Assembly: GCA_033782935.1 (NCBI GenBank)
Contig: JAWQEG010000286.1
Location: forward strand, 3,423,501 to 3,487,500
Source of the DNA: Petrolisthes cinctipes
Taxonomy: Eukaryota > Arthropoda > Malacostraca > Decapoda > Porcellanidae
Length of the DNA: 64,000 bases
Direction of reading: 5' to 3'
Under the pieces are notes generated by a model that saw only the letters and a list, made by a program, of their open reading frames with translations, had not been told where the DNA came from and did no database searches. This document shows positions 48,654 through 62,500 of this stretch, one piece after another. Each line of letters begins with the position of its first letter. Within the stretch, counting starts at the first letter, position 1. The translations under genes and the position numbers were made by a program.

Positions 48654-51600
48654 TATTCTAAAACTGTGTAGGCATGTACAGATTGCTTCTGGGACCCCAA
48701 AATATTGAATTTTCGGGTTTTTTGAGCCTGAATTTGAGATATAAACGGGTACAGAAGATACATGCACATATTGACTTTGGGCATCTAAAATATCGATTTT
48801 CAGCATGTTTTGGGCCTGTATTTTGAAAATACTCTAACACTGAGTAGGCATGTACAGATTGCTTCTGGGACCCCAAAATATTGATGTTTCGGGTGTTTTG
48901 AGCCTGAATTTGAGATATAAACGGGTACTGAAGATGCATGCACATATCGACTTTTGTGCACCTAAAAGATCGATTTTCAGTATGTTTTGAGCATGTATTT
49001 TGAAAATACTCTAACACGGAGTAGGCATGTACAGATCGCTTCTGGGACCCCTAAATATCGAATTTTCGGGTGTTTTGGGACTGAATTTGAGATATCGACT
49101 TTTTGGCACCTAAAAGATCGATTTTTAGCATGTTTTTAGCCTATATTTTGAAAATATTCTAGCACTGAGTGCCTAGGCATGTACAGATTGCTTCTGGGAC
49201 CCCAAAATATTGAATTTTCGGGTGTTTTGAGCCTGATTTTAAGATATAAACGGGTACAGAAGATACATGCACATATTGATTTTGGGCACCAAAAATATCG
49301 ATTTTCAGCATGTTTTGGGCCTGAATTTTGAAAATACTCTAACACGGAGTAGGCATGTACAGATCGCTTCAGGGACCACAAAATATCGAATTTTCGGGTG
49401 TTTAGGGCCAGAATTTGAGATATAAACGGGTACAGAAGATGCATGCACATATCGACTTTTGGGCACCTAAAAGATCGATTTTCAGTATGTTTTTGGCCTG
49501 TATTTTGAAAATACTCTAACACGGAGTAGGCATGTACAGATACCTTCTGGGACCTCTAAATATCGAATTTTCGGGTGTTTTGGGACTGAATTTGAGATAT
49601 CGATTTTTTGGCACCTAAAATGTCGATTTTTAGCATGTTTTTAGCCTATATTTTGAAAATATTCTAGCACTGTGTAGGCATGTACAGATTGCTTCTGGGA
49701 CCCCAAAATATTGAATTTTCGGGTGTTTTGAGCCTGAATTTGAGATATAAACGGGTACAGAAGATACATGCACATATTGAATTTGGGCATCTAAAATATC
49801 GATTTTCAGCATGTTTTGGGCCTGTATTTTGAAAATACTCTAACACTGAGTAGACATGTACAGATTGCTTCTGGGACCCCAAAATATTGAATTTTCGGGT
49901 GTTTTGAGCCTGAATTTGAGATATAAACGGGTACTGAAGATGCATGCACATATCGACTTTTGTGCACCTAAAAGATCGATTTTCAGTATGTTTTGAGCAT
50001 GTATTTTGAAAATACTCTAGCACGGAGTAGGCATGTACAGATCGCTTCTGGGACCCCTAAATATCGAATTTTCGGGTGTTTTGGGACTGAATTTGAGATA
50101 TCGACATTTTGGCACCTAAAAGATCGATTTTTAGCATGTTTTTAGCCTATATTTTGAAAATATTCTAGCACTGTACAGATTGCTTCTGGGACCCAAAAAT
50201 ATTGAATTTTCGGGTGTTTTGAGCCTGAATTTGAGATATAAACGGGTACAGAAGATACATGCACATATTGACTTTGGGCTCCAAAAATATCGATTTTCAG
50301 CATGTTTTGGGCCTGAATTTTGAAAATACTCTAACACGGAGTAGGCATGTACAGATCGCTTCTGGGACCACAAAATATCGAATTTTCGGGTGTTTAGGGC
50401 CAGAATTTGAGATATAAACGGGTACAGAAGATGCATGCACATATCGACTTTTGGGCACCTAAGAGATCGATTTTCAGTATGTTTTTGGCTGTATTTTGAA
50501 AATACTCTAACACGGAGTAGGCATGTACAGATACCTTCTGGGACCTCTAAATATCGAATTTTCGGGTGTTTTGGGACTGAATTTGAGATATCGATTTTTT
50601 GGCACCTAAAATGTCGATTTTTAGCATGTTTTTAGCCTATATTTTGAAAATATTCTAGCACTGTGTAGGCATGTACAGATTGCTTCTGGGACCCCAAAAT
50701 ATTGAATTTTCGTGTGTTTTGAGCCTGAATTTGAGATATAAACGGGTACAGAAGATACATGCACATATTGACTTTGGGCATCTAAAATATCGATTTTCAG
50801 CATGTTTTGGGCCTGTATTTTGAAAATACTCTAACACTGAGTAGGCATGTACAGATTGCTTCTGGGACCCCAAAATATTGAATTTTCGGGTGTTTTGAGC
50901 CTGAATTTGAGATATAAACGGGTACTGAAGATGCATGCACATATCGACTTTTGTGCACCTAAAAGATCGATTTTCAGTATGTTTTGAGCATGTATTTTGA
51001 AAATACTCTAGCACGGAGTAGGCATGTACAGATACCTTCTGGGACCCCTAAATATCGAATTTTCGGGTGTTTTGGGACTGAATTTGAGATATCGACATTT
51101 TGGCACCTAAAAGATCGATTTTTAGCATGTTTTTAGCCTATATTTTGAAAATATTCTAGCACTGTACAGATTGCTTCTGGGACCCAAAAATATTGAATTT
51201 TCGGGTGTTTTGAGCCTGAATTTGAGATATAAACGGGTACAGAAGATACATGCACATATTGACTTTGCGCTCCAAAAATATCGATTTTCAGCATGTTTTG
51301 GGCCTGAATTTTGAAAATACTCTAACACGGAGTAGGCATGTACAGATCGCTTCTGGGACCACAAAATATCGAATTTTCGGGTGTTTAGGGCCAGAATTTG
51401 AGATATAAACGGGTACAGAAGATGCATGCACATATCGACTTTTGGGCACCTAAGAGATCGATTTTCAGTATGTTTTTGGCTGTATTTTGAAAATACTCTA
51501 ACACGGAGTAGGCATGTACAGATACCTTCTGGGACCTCTAAATATCGAATTTTCGGGTGTTTTGGGACTGAATTTGAGATATCGATTTTTTGGCACCTAA

Positions 51601-53584
51601 AATGTCGATTTTTAGCATGTTTTTAGCCTATATTTTGAAAATATTCTGGCACTGTGTAGGCATGTACAGATTGCTTCTGGGACCCCAAAATATTGAATTT
51701 TCGGGTGTTTTGAGCCTGAATTTGAGATATAAACGGGTACAGAAGATACATGCACATATTGACTTTGGGCATCTAAAATATCGATTTTCAGCATGTTTTG
51801 GGCCTGTATTTTGAAAATACTCTAACACTGAGTAGGCATGTACAGATTGCTTCTGGGACCCCAAAATATTGAATTTTCGGGTGTTTTGAGCCTGAATTTG
51901 AGATATAAACGGGTACTGAAGATGCATGCACATATCGACTTTTGTGCACCTAAAAGATCGATTTTCAATATGTTTTGAGCATGTATTTTGAAAATACTCT
52001 AACACGGAGTAGGCATGTACAGATCGCTTCTGGGACCCCTAAATATCGAATTTTCGGGTGTTTTGGGACTGAATTTGAGATATCGACATTTTGGCACCTA
52101 AAAGATCGATTTTTAGCATGTTTTTAGCCTATATTTTGAAAATATTCTAGCACTGTACAGATTGCTTCTGGGACCCCAAAATATTGAATTTTCGGGTGTT
52201 TTGAGCCTGAATTTGAGATATAAACGGGTACAGAAGATACATGCACATATTGACTTTGGGCTCCAAAAATATCGATTTTCAGCATGTTTTGGGCCTGAAT
52301 TTTGAAAATACTCTAACACGGAGTAGTCATGTACAGATCGCTTCTGGGACCACAAAATATCGAATTTTCGGGTGTTTAGGGCCAGAATTTGAGATATAAA
52401 CGGGTACAGAAGATGCATGCACATATCGACTTTTGGGCACCTAAGAGATCGATTTTCAATATGTTTATGGCTGTATTTTGAAAATACTCTAACACGGAGT
52501 AGGCATGTACAGATACCTTCTGGGACCTCTAAATATCGAATTTTCGGGTGTTTTGGGACTGAATTTGAGATATCGATTTTTTGGCACCTAAAATGTCGAT
52601 TTTTAGCATGTTTTTAGCCTATATTTTGAAAATATTCTAGCACTGTGTAGGCATGTACAGATTGCTTCTGGGACCCCAAAATATTGAATTTTCGGGTGTT
52701 TTGAGCCTGAATTTGAGATATAAACGGGTACAGAAGATACATGCACATATTGACTTTGGGCATCTAAAATATCGATTTTCAGCATGTTTTGGGCCTGTAT
52801 TTTGAAAATACTCTAACACTGAGTAGGCATGTACAGATTGCTTCTGGGACCCCAAAATATTGAATTTTCGGGTGTTTTGAGCCTGAATTTGAGATATAAA
52901 CGGGTACTGAAGATGCATGCACATATCGACTTTTGTGCACCTAAAAGATCGATTTTCAGTATGTTTTGAGCATGTATTTTGAAAATACTCTAACACGGAG
53001 TAGGCATGTACAGATCGCTTCTGGGACCCCTAAATATCGAATTCTCGGGTGTTTTGGGACTGAATTTGAGATATCGACTTTTTGGCACCTAAAAGATCGA
53101 TTTTTAGCATGTTTTTAGCCTATATTTTGAAAATATTCTAGCACTGTACAGATTGCTTCTGGGACCCAAAAATATTGAATTTTCGGGTGTTTTGAGCCTG
53201 AATTTGAGATATAAACGGGTACAGAAGATACATGCACATATTGACTTTGGGCTCCAAAAATATCGATTTTCAGCATGTTTTGGGCCTGAATTTTGAAAAT
53301 ACTCTAACACGGAGTAGGCATGTACAGATCGCTTCTGGGACCACAAAATATCGAATTTTCGGGTGTTTAGGGCCAGAATTTGAGATATAAACGGGTACAG
53401 AAGATGCATGCACATATCGACTTTTGGGCACCTAAGAGATCGATTTTCAGTATGTTTTTGGCTGTATTTTGAAAATACTCTAACACGGAGTAGGCATGTA
53501 CAGATACCTTCTGGGACCTCTAAATATCGAATTTTCGGGTGTTTTGGGACTGAATTTGAGATATCGACTTTTTGGCACCTAAAA

Positions 53585-56500
53585 GATCGATTTTTATCAT
53601 GTTTTTAACCTATATTTTAAAAATATTCTAGCACTGAGTAGGCATGTACAGATTGCTTCTGGGACCCCATAATATTGAATTTTCGGGTGTTTTGGGACTG
53701 AATTTGAGATATCGATTTTTTGTCACCTAAAATGTCGATTTTTAGCATGTTTTTAGCCTATATTTTGAAAATATTCTAGCACTGTGTAGGCATGTACAGA
53801 TTGCTTCTGGGACCCCAAAATATTGAATTTTCGGGTGTTTTGAGCCTGAATTTGAGATATAAACGGGTACAGAAGATACATGCACATATTGAGTTTGGGC
53901 ATCTAAAATATCGATTTTCAGCATGTTTTGGGCCTGTATTTTGAAAATACTCTAACACTGAGTAGGCATGTACAGATTGCTTCTGGGACCCCAAAATATT
54001 GAATTTTCGGGTGTTTTGAGCCTGAATTTGAGATATAAACGGGTACTGAAGATGCATGCACATATCGACTTTTGTGCACCTAAAAGATCGATTTTCAGTA
54101 TGTTTTGAGCATGTATTTTAAAAATACTCTAACACGGAGTAGGCATGCACAGATCGCTTCTGGGACCCCTAAATATCGAATTTTCGGGTGTTTTAGGACT
54201 GAATTTGAGATATCGACTTTTTGGCACCTAAAAGATCGATTTTTAGCATGTTTTTAGCCTATATTTTGAAAATATTCTAGCACTGGGTAGGCATGTACAG
54301 ATTGCTTCTGGGACCCCAAAATATTGAATTTTCGGGTGTTTTGAGGCTGAATTTGAGATATAAACGGGTACAGAAGATACATGCACATATTGACTTTGGG
54401 CACCAAAAATATCGATTTTCAGCATGTTTTGGGCCTGAATTTTGAAAATACTCTAACACGGAGTAGGCATGTACAGATTGCTTCTGGGACCCCAAAATAT
54501 CGAATTTTCGGGTGTTTAGGGCCAGAATTTGAGGTATAAACGGGTACAGAAGATGCATGCACATATCGACTTTTGGGCACCTAAAAGATCGATTTTCAGT
54601 ATGTTTTTGGCCTGTATTTTGAAAATACTCTAACACGGAGTAGGCATGTACAGATACCTTCTGGGACCTCTAAATATCGAATTTTCGGGTGTTATGGGAC
54701 TGAATTTGAGATATCGATTTTTTGGCACCTATAATATCGATTTTTAGCATGTTTTTAGCCTATATTTTGAAAATATTATAGCACTGTGTAGGCATGTACA
54801 GATTGCTTCTGGGACCCCAAAATATTGAATTTTCGGGTGTTTTGAGCCTGAATTTGAGATATAAACGGGTACAGAAGATACATGCACATATTGACTTTGG
54901 GCATCTAAAATATCGATTTTCAGCATGTTTTGGGCCTGTATTTTGAAAATACTCTAACACTGAGTAGGCATGTACAGATTGCTTCTGGGACCCCAAAATA
55001 TTGAATTTTCGGGTGTTTTAAGCCTGAATTTGAGATATAAACGGGTACTGAAGATGCATGCACATATCGACTTTTGTGCACCTAAAAGATCGATTTTCAG
55101 AATGTTTTGAGCATGTACTTTGAAAATACTCTAACACGGAGTAGGCATGTACAGATCGCTTCTGGGACCACAAAATATCGAATTTTCGGGTGTTTTGGGA
55201 CTGAATTTGAGATATCGACTTTTTGGCACCTAAAAGATCGATTTTTAGCATGTTTTTTAGCCTATATTTTGAAAATATTCTAGCACTGGGTAGGCATGTA
55301 CAGATTGCTTCTGGGACCCCAAAATATTGAATTTTCGGGTGTTTTGAGGCTGAATTTGAGATATAAACGGGTACAGAAGATACATGCACATATTGACTTT
55401 GGGCACCAAAAATATAGATTTTCAGCATGTTTTGGGCCTGAATTTTGAAAATACTCTAACACGGAGTAGGCATGTACAAATCGCTTCTGGGACCCCAAAA
55501 TATCGAATTTTTGGGTGTTTAAGGCCAGAATTTGTGATATAAACGGGTACAGAAGATGCATGCACATATCGACTTTTGGGCACCTAAAAGATCGATTTTC
55601 AGTATGTTTTTGGCCTGTATTTTGAAAATACTCTAACACGGAGTAGGCATGTACAGATACCTTCTGGGACCCCTAAATATCGAATTTTCGGGTGTTTTGG
55701 GACTGAATTTGAGATATCGACTTTTTGGCACTTAAAAGATCGATTTTTAGCATGTTTTTAGCCTATATTTTGAAAATATTCTAGCACTGTACAGATTGCT
55801 TCTGGGACCCCAAAATATTGAATTTACGGGTGTTTTGAGCCTGAATTTGAGATATAAACGGGTACAGAAGATACATGCACATATTGACTTTGGGCATCTA
55901 AAATATCGATTTTCAGCATGTTTTGGGCCTGTATCTTGAAAATACTCTAACACTGAGTAAGCATGTACAGATTGCTTCTGGGACCCCAAAATATTGAATT
56001 TTCGGGTGTTTTGAGCCTGAATTTGAGATATAAACGGGTACTGAAGATGCATGCACATATCGACTTTTGTGCACCTAAAAGATCGATTTTCAGTATGTTT
56101 TGAGCATGTATTTTGAAAATACTCTAACACGGAGTAGGCATGTACAGATCGCTTCTGGGACCCCTAAATATCGAATTTTCGGGTGTTTTGGGACTGAATT
56201 TGAGATATCGACTTTTTGGCTCCTAAAATGTCGATTTTTAGCATGTTTTTAGCCTATATTTTGACAATATTCTAGCACTGTGTAGGCATGTACAGATTGC
56301 TTCTGGGACCCCAAAATATTGAATTTTCGGGTGTTTTGAGCCTGAATTTGAGATATAAACGGGTACAGAAGATACATGCACATATTGACTTTGGGCATCT
56401 AAAATATCGATTTTCAGCATGTTTTGGGCCTGTATTTTGAAAATACTCTAACACTGAGTAGGCATGTACAGATTGCTTCTGGAACCCCAAAATATTGAAT

Positions 56501-59500
56501 TTTCGGGTGTTTTGAGCCTGAATTTGAGATATAAACGGGTACTGAAGATGCATGCACATATCGACTTTTGTGCACCTAAAAGATCGATTTTCAGTATGTT
56601 TTGAGCATGTATTTTGAAAATACTCTAACACTGAGTAGGCATGTACAGATTGCTTCTGGAACCCCAAAATATTGAATTTTCGGGTGTTTTGAGCCTGAAT
56701 TTGAGATATAAACGAGTACTGAAGATGCATGCACATATCGACTTTTGTGCACCTAAAAGATCGATTTTTAGTATGTTTTGAGCATGTATTTTGAAAATAC
56801 TCTAACACGGAGTAGGCATGTACAGATCGCTTCTGGGTGTTTTGGGACTGAATTTGAGATATCGACTTTTTGGCACCTAAAAGATCGATTTTTAGCATGT
56901 TTGTAGCCTATATTTTGAAAATATTCTAGCACTGTACAGATTGCTTCTGGGACCCCAAAATATTGAATTTTCGGGTGTTTTGAGCCAGAATTTGAGATAT
57001 AAACGGGTACTGAAGATGCATGCACATATCGACTTTTGTGCACCTAAAAGTTCGATTTTCAGTATGTTTTGAGCATGTATTTTGAAAATACTCTAACACG
57101 GAGTAGGCATGTACAGATCGCTTCTGGGACCCCTACATATCGAATTTTCGGGTGTTTTGGGACTGAATTTGAGATATCGACTTTTTGGCACCTAAAAGAT
57201 CGATTTTTAGCATGTTTTTAGCCTATATTTTGAAAATATTCTAGCACTGTGTAGGCATGTACAGATTGCTTCTGGGACCCCAAAATATTGAATTTTCGGG
57301 TGTTTTGAGGCTGAATTTGAGTTATAAACGGGTACAGAAGATGCATGCACATATTGACTTTGGGCACCAAAAATATAGATTTTCAGCATGTTTTGGGCCT
57401 GAATTTTGAAAATACTCTAACACGGAGTAGGCATGTACAGATCGCTTCTGGGACCCCAAAATATCGAATTTTCGGGTGTTTAGGGCCAGAATTTGAGATA
57501 TAAACGGGTACAGAAGATGCATGCACATATCGACTTTTGTGCACCTAAAAGATCGATTTTCAGTATGTTTTGAGCATGTATTTTGAAAATACTCTAACAC
57601 GGAGTAGGCATGTACAGATCGCTTCTGGGACCCCTAAATATCGAATTTTCGGGTGTTTTGGGACTGAATTTGAGATATCGACTTTTTGGCACCTAAAAGA
57701 TCGATTTTTAGCATGTTTTTAGCCTATATTTTGAAAATATTCTAGCACTGAGTACCTAGGCATGTACAGATTGCTTCTGGGACCCCAAAATATTGAATTT
57801 TCGGGTGTTTTGAGCCTGAATTTAAGATATAAACGGGTACAGAGATACATGCACATATTGACTTTGGGCACCAAAAATATCGATTTTCAGCATGTTTTGG
57901 GCCTGAATTTTGAAAATACTCTAACACGGAGTAGGCATGTACAGATCGCTTCTGGGACCACAAAATATCGAATTTTCGGGTGTTTAGGACCAGAATTTGA
58001 GATATAAACGGGTACAGAAGATGCATGCACATATCGACTTTTGGGCACCTAAGAGATCGATTTTCAGTATGTTTTGAGCATGTATTTTGAAAATACTCTA
58101 ACACGGAGTAGGCATGTACAGATACCTTCTGGGACCTCTAAATATCGAATTTTCGGGTGTTTTGGGACTGAATTTGAGATATCGATTTTTTGGCACCTAA
58201 AATGTCGATTTTTAGCATGTTTTTAGCCTATATTTTGACAATATTCTAGCACTGAGTAGGCATGTACAGATTGCTTCTGGGACCCCAAAATATTGAATTT
58301 TCGGGTGTTTTGAGCCTGAATTTGAGATATAAACGGGTACAGAAGATACATGCACATATTGACTTTGGGCATCTAAAATATCGATTTTCAGCATGTTTTA
58401 GGCCTGTATTTTGAAAATACTCTAACACTGAGTAGGCATGTACAGATTGCTTCTGGAACCCCAAAATATTGAATTTTCGGGTGTTTTGAGCCTGAATTTG
58501 AGATATAAACGGGTACTGAAGATGCATGCACATATCGACTTTTGTGCACCTAAAAGATCGATTTTCAGTATGTTTTGAGCATGTATTTTGAAAATACTCT
58601 AACACTGAGTAGGCATGTACAGATTGCTTCTGGAACCCCAAAATATTGAATTTTCGGGTGTTTTGAGCCTGAATTTGAGATATAAACGGGTACTGAAGAT
58701 GCATGCACATATCGACTTTTGTGCACCTAAAAGATCGATTTTCAGTATGTTTTAAGCATGTATTTTGAAAATACTCTAACACGGAGTAGGCATGTACAGA
58801 TCGCTTCTGGGACCCCTACATATCGAATTTTCGGGTGTTTTGGGACTGAATTTGAGATATCGACTTTTTGGCACCTAAAAGATCGATTTTTAGCATGTTT
58901 TTAGCCTATATTTTGAAAATATTCTAGCACTGTGTAGGCATGTACAGATTGCTTCTGGGACCCCAAAATATTGAATTTTCGGGTGTTTTGAGGCTGAATT
59001 TGAGTTATAAACGGGTACAGAAGATGCATGCACATATTGACTTTGGGCACCAAAAATATAGATTTTCAGCATGTTTTGGGCCTGAATTTTGAAAATACTC
59101 TAACACGGAGTAGGCATGTACAGATCGCTTCTGGGACCCCAAAATATCGAATTTTCGGGTGTTTAGGGCCAGAATTTGAGATATAAACGGGTACAGAAGA
59201 TGCATGCACATGTCGACTTTTGGGCACCTAAAAGATCGATTTTCAGTATGTTTTTGGCCTGTATTTTGAAAATACTCTAACACGGAGTAGGCATGTACAG
59301 ATCGCTTCTGGGACCCCTAAATATCGAATTTTCGGGTGTTTTGGGACTGAATTTGAGATATCGACTTTTTGGCACTTAAAAGATCGATTTTTAGCATGTT
59401 TTTAGCCTATATTTTGAAAATATTCTAGCACTGTACAGAGTGCTTCTGGGACCCCAAAATATTGAATTTTCGGGTGTTTTGAGCCTGAATTTGAGATAAA

Positions 59501-59547
59501 AACGGGTACAGAAGATACATGCACATATTGACTTTGGGCATCTAAAA
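53585..59547. repeat. Array domain 10: irregular, partial duplication
   Basis: Fused units: B/A' at 53585-53732, A/C2 at 56582 and 58556, short-B/C2 at 56883. An intact 1,002-bp hexamer starts at 54086. Units at 56229-56582 recur at +1,974 (58203-58556), and units at 57050-57374 recur at +1,683 (58733-59057). The second copy thus lacks the 291 bp of 56759-57049. Shared rare variants: gaggctgaattt, gagttataaac, atatagatttt, cctacatatcg and ctggaacccc. A 124-bp A unit lies at 56759. Confidence 0.83.
56759..56882. repeat. Truncated A unit of 124 bp
   Basis: A 24-bp stretch is missing between cttctggg and tgttttggg, so the acccctaaatatcg block is gone. The deletion is flanked by ggg on both sides in the intact unit. 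This is the shortest unit in the window, and it lies beside a fused short-B/C2 unit. Confidence 0.85.
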
Positions 59548-62500
59548 TATCGATTTTCAGCATGTTTTGGGCCTGTATTTTGAAAATACTCTAACACTGA
59601 GTAGGCATGTACAGATTGTTTCTGGGACCCCAAAATATTGAATTTTCGGGTGTTTTGTGCCTGAATTTGAGATATAAACGGGTACTGAAGATGCATGCAC
59701 ATATCGACTTTTGTGCACCTAAAAGATCGATTTTCAGTATGTTTTGAGCATGTATTTTGAAAATACTCTAACACGGAGTAGGCATGTACAGATCGCTTCT
59801 GGGACCCCTAAATATCGAATTTTCGGGTGTTTTGGGACTGAATTTGAGATATCGACTTTTTGGCACCTAAAAGATCGATTTTTAGCATGTTTTTAGCCTA
59901 TATTTTGAAAATATTCCAGCACTGAGTAGGCATGTACAGATTGCTTCTGGGACCCCAAAATATTGAATTTTCGGGTGTTTTGAGCCTGAATTTGAGATAT
60001 AAACGGGTACAGAAGATACATGCACATATTGACTTTGGGCATCTAAAATATCGATTTTCAGCATGTTTTGGGCCTGTATTTTGAAAATACTCTAACACTG
60101 AGTAGGCATGTACAGATTGCTTCTGTGACCCCAAAATATTGAATTTTCGGGTGTTTTGAGCCTGAATTTGAGATATAAACGGGTACTGAAGATGCATGCA
60201 CATATCGACTTTTGTGCACCTAAAAGATCGATTTTCAGTATGTTTTGAGCATGTATTTTGAAAATACTCTAACACGGAGTAGGCATGTACAGATCGCTTC
60301 TGGGACCCCAAAATATCGAATTTTCGGGTGTTTTGGGACTGAATTTGAGATATCGACTTTTTGGCCCCTAAAAGATCGATTTTTAGCATGTTTTTAGCCT
60401 ATATTTTGAAAATATTCTAGCACTGTACAGATTGCTTCTGGGACCCCAAAATATTGAATTTTCGGGTGTTTTGAGCCTGAATTCGAGATATAGACGGGTA
60501 CAGAAGATACATGCACATATTGACTTTGGGCACCAAAAATATCGATTTTCAGCATGTTTTGGGCCTGAATTTTGAAAATACTCTAACACGGAGTAGGCAT
60601 GTACAGATCGCTTCTGGGACCCCAAAATATCGAATTTTCGGGTGTTTAGGGCCTGAATTTGAGATATAAACGGGTACAGAAGATGCATGCACAAATCGAC
60701 TTTTGGGCACCTAAAAGATCGATTTTCAGTATGTTTTTGGCCTGTATTTTGAAAATACTCTAACACGGAGTAGGCATGTACAGATACCTTCTGGGACCTC
60801 TAAATATCGAATTTTCGGGTGTTTTGGGACTGAATTTGAGATATAAACGGGTACAGAAGATACATGCACATATTCACTTTGGGCACCAAAAATATAGATT
60901 TTCAGCATGTTTTGGGCCTGAATTTTGAAAATACTCTAACACGGAGTAGGCATGTACAAATCGCTTCTGGGACCCCATAATATCGAATTTTTGGGTGTTT
61001 AAGGCCAGAATTTGAGATATAAACGGGTACAGAAGATGCATGCACATATCGACTTTTGGGCACCTAAAAGATCGATTTTCAGTATGTTTTTGGCCTGTAT
61101 TTTGAAAATACTCTAACACGGAGTAGGCATGTACAGATACCTTCTGGGACCCCTAAATATCGAATTTTCGGGTGTTTTGGGACTGAATTTGAGATATCGA
61201 CTTTTTGGCACTTAAAAGATCGATTTTTAGCATGTTTTTAGCCTATATTTTGAAAATATTCTAGCACTGTGTAGGCATGTACAGATTGCTTCTGGGACCC
61301 CAAAATATTGAATTTTCGGGTGTTTTGAGCCTGAATTTGAGATATAAACGGGTACTGAAGATGCATGCACATATCGACTTTTGTGCACCTAAAAGATCGA
61401 TTTTCAGTATGTTTTGAGCATGTATTTTGAAAATACTCTAACACGGAGTAGGCATGTACAGATCGCTTCTGGGACCCCAAAATATTGAATTTTCGGGTGT
61501 TTTGAGCCTGAATTTGAGATATAAACGGGTACAGAAGATACATGCACATATTGACTTTGGGCATCTAAAATATCGATTTTCAGCATGTTTTGGGCCTGTA
61601 TCTTGAAAATACTCTAACACTGAGTAAGCATGTACAGATTGCTTCTGGGACCCCAAAATATTGAATTTTCGGGTGTTTTGAGCCTGAATTTGAGATATAA
61701 ACGGGTACTGAAGATGCATGCACATATCGACTTTTGTGCACCTAAAAGATCGATTTTCAGTATGTTTTGAGCATGTATTTTGAAAATACTCTAACACGGA
61801 GTAGGCATGTACAGATCGCTTCTGGGACCCCTAAATATCGAATTTTCGGGTGTTTTGGGACTGAATTTGAGATATCGACTTTTTGGCACCTAAAAGATCG
61901 ATTTTTAGCATGTTTTTAGCCTATATTTTGAAAATATTCTAGCACTGAGTAGGCATGTACAGATTGCTTCTGGGACCCCAAAATATTGAATTTTCGGGTG
62001 TTTTGAGCCTGAATTTGAGATATAAACGGGTACAGAAGATACATGCACATATTGACTTTGGGCATCTAAAATATCGATTTTCAGCATGTTTTGGGCCTGT
62101 ATTTTGAAAATACTCTAACACTGAGTAGGCATGTACATATTGCTTCTGGGACCCCAAAATATTGAATTTTCGGGTGTTTTGAGCCTGAATTTGAGATATA
62201 AACGTTTACTGAAGATGCATGCACATATCGACTTTTGTGCACCTAAAAGATCGATTTTCAGTATGTTTTGAGCATGTATTTTGAAAATACTCTAACACGG
62301 AGTAGGCATGTACAGATCGCTTCTGGGACCCCAAAATATCGAATTTTCGGGTGTTTTGGGACTGAATTTGAGATATCGACTTTTTGGCCCCTAAAAGATC
62401 GATTTTTAGCATGTTTTTAGCCTATATTTTGAAAATATTCTAGCACTGTACAGATTGCTTCTGGGACCCCAAAATATTGAATTTTCGGGTGTTTTGAGCC

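Larger units (their letters stand above)
43814..53584. repeat. Array domain 9: regular hexamers of 992 and 991 bp
   Basis: Hexamers begin (at A) at 43991, 44997, 45989, 46981, 47973, 48968, 49974, 50965 and 51956, with a tenth, partial one at 52947. Lengths are 1006, 992, 992, 992, 995, 1006, 991, 991 and 991. The 992-bp length is the 1,002-bp hexamer carrying the 10-bp deletion in B. The 1006-bp hexamers instead have a 4-bp insertion at the same site. The 991-bp ones also lost one c (tttttggctg) in A'. Markers gggctcc, ctaagagatcg and gacattttgg link the hexamer at 45989 to those at 49974-52947. Confidence 0.9.

Noticed and set aside
56272..56898. A 208-codon open frame on the minus strand, and dozens of 119- to 178-codon frames like it
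   Set aside because: They recur with every trimer, start and stop at unit features, overlap other open frames in different phases, and consist of repeated 59-codon blocks. Copies change freely and are broken by the 148- and 176-bp units. No domain is recognisable.
60477..60486. EcoRI-like gaattc in a B unit as a meaningful site
   Set aside because: It is a single-base variant (gaatttgag to gaattcgag) shared by the two 2,023-bp copies, useful only as a marker.
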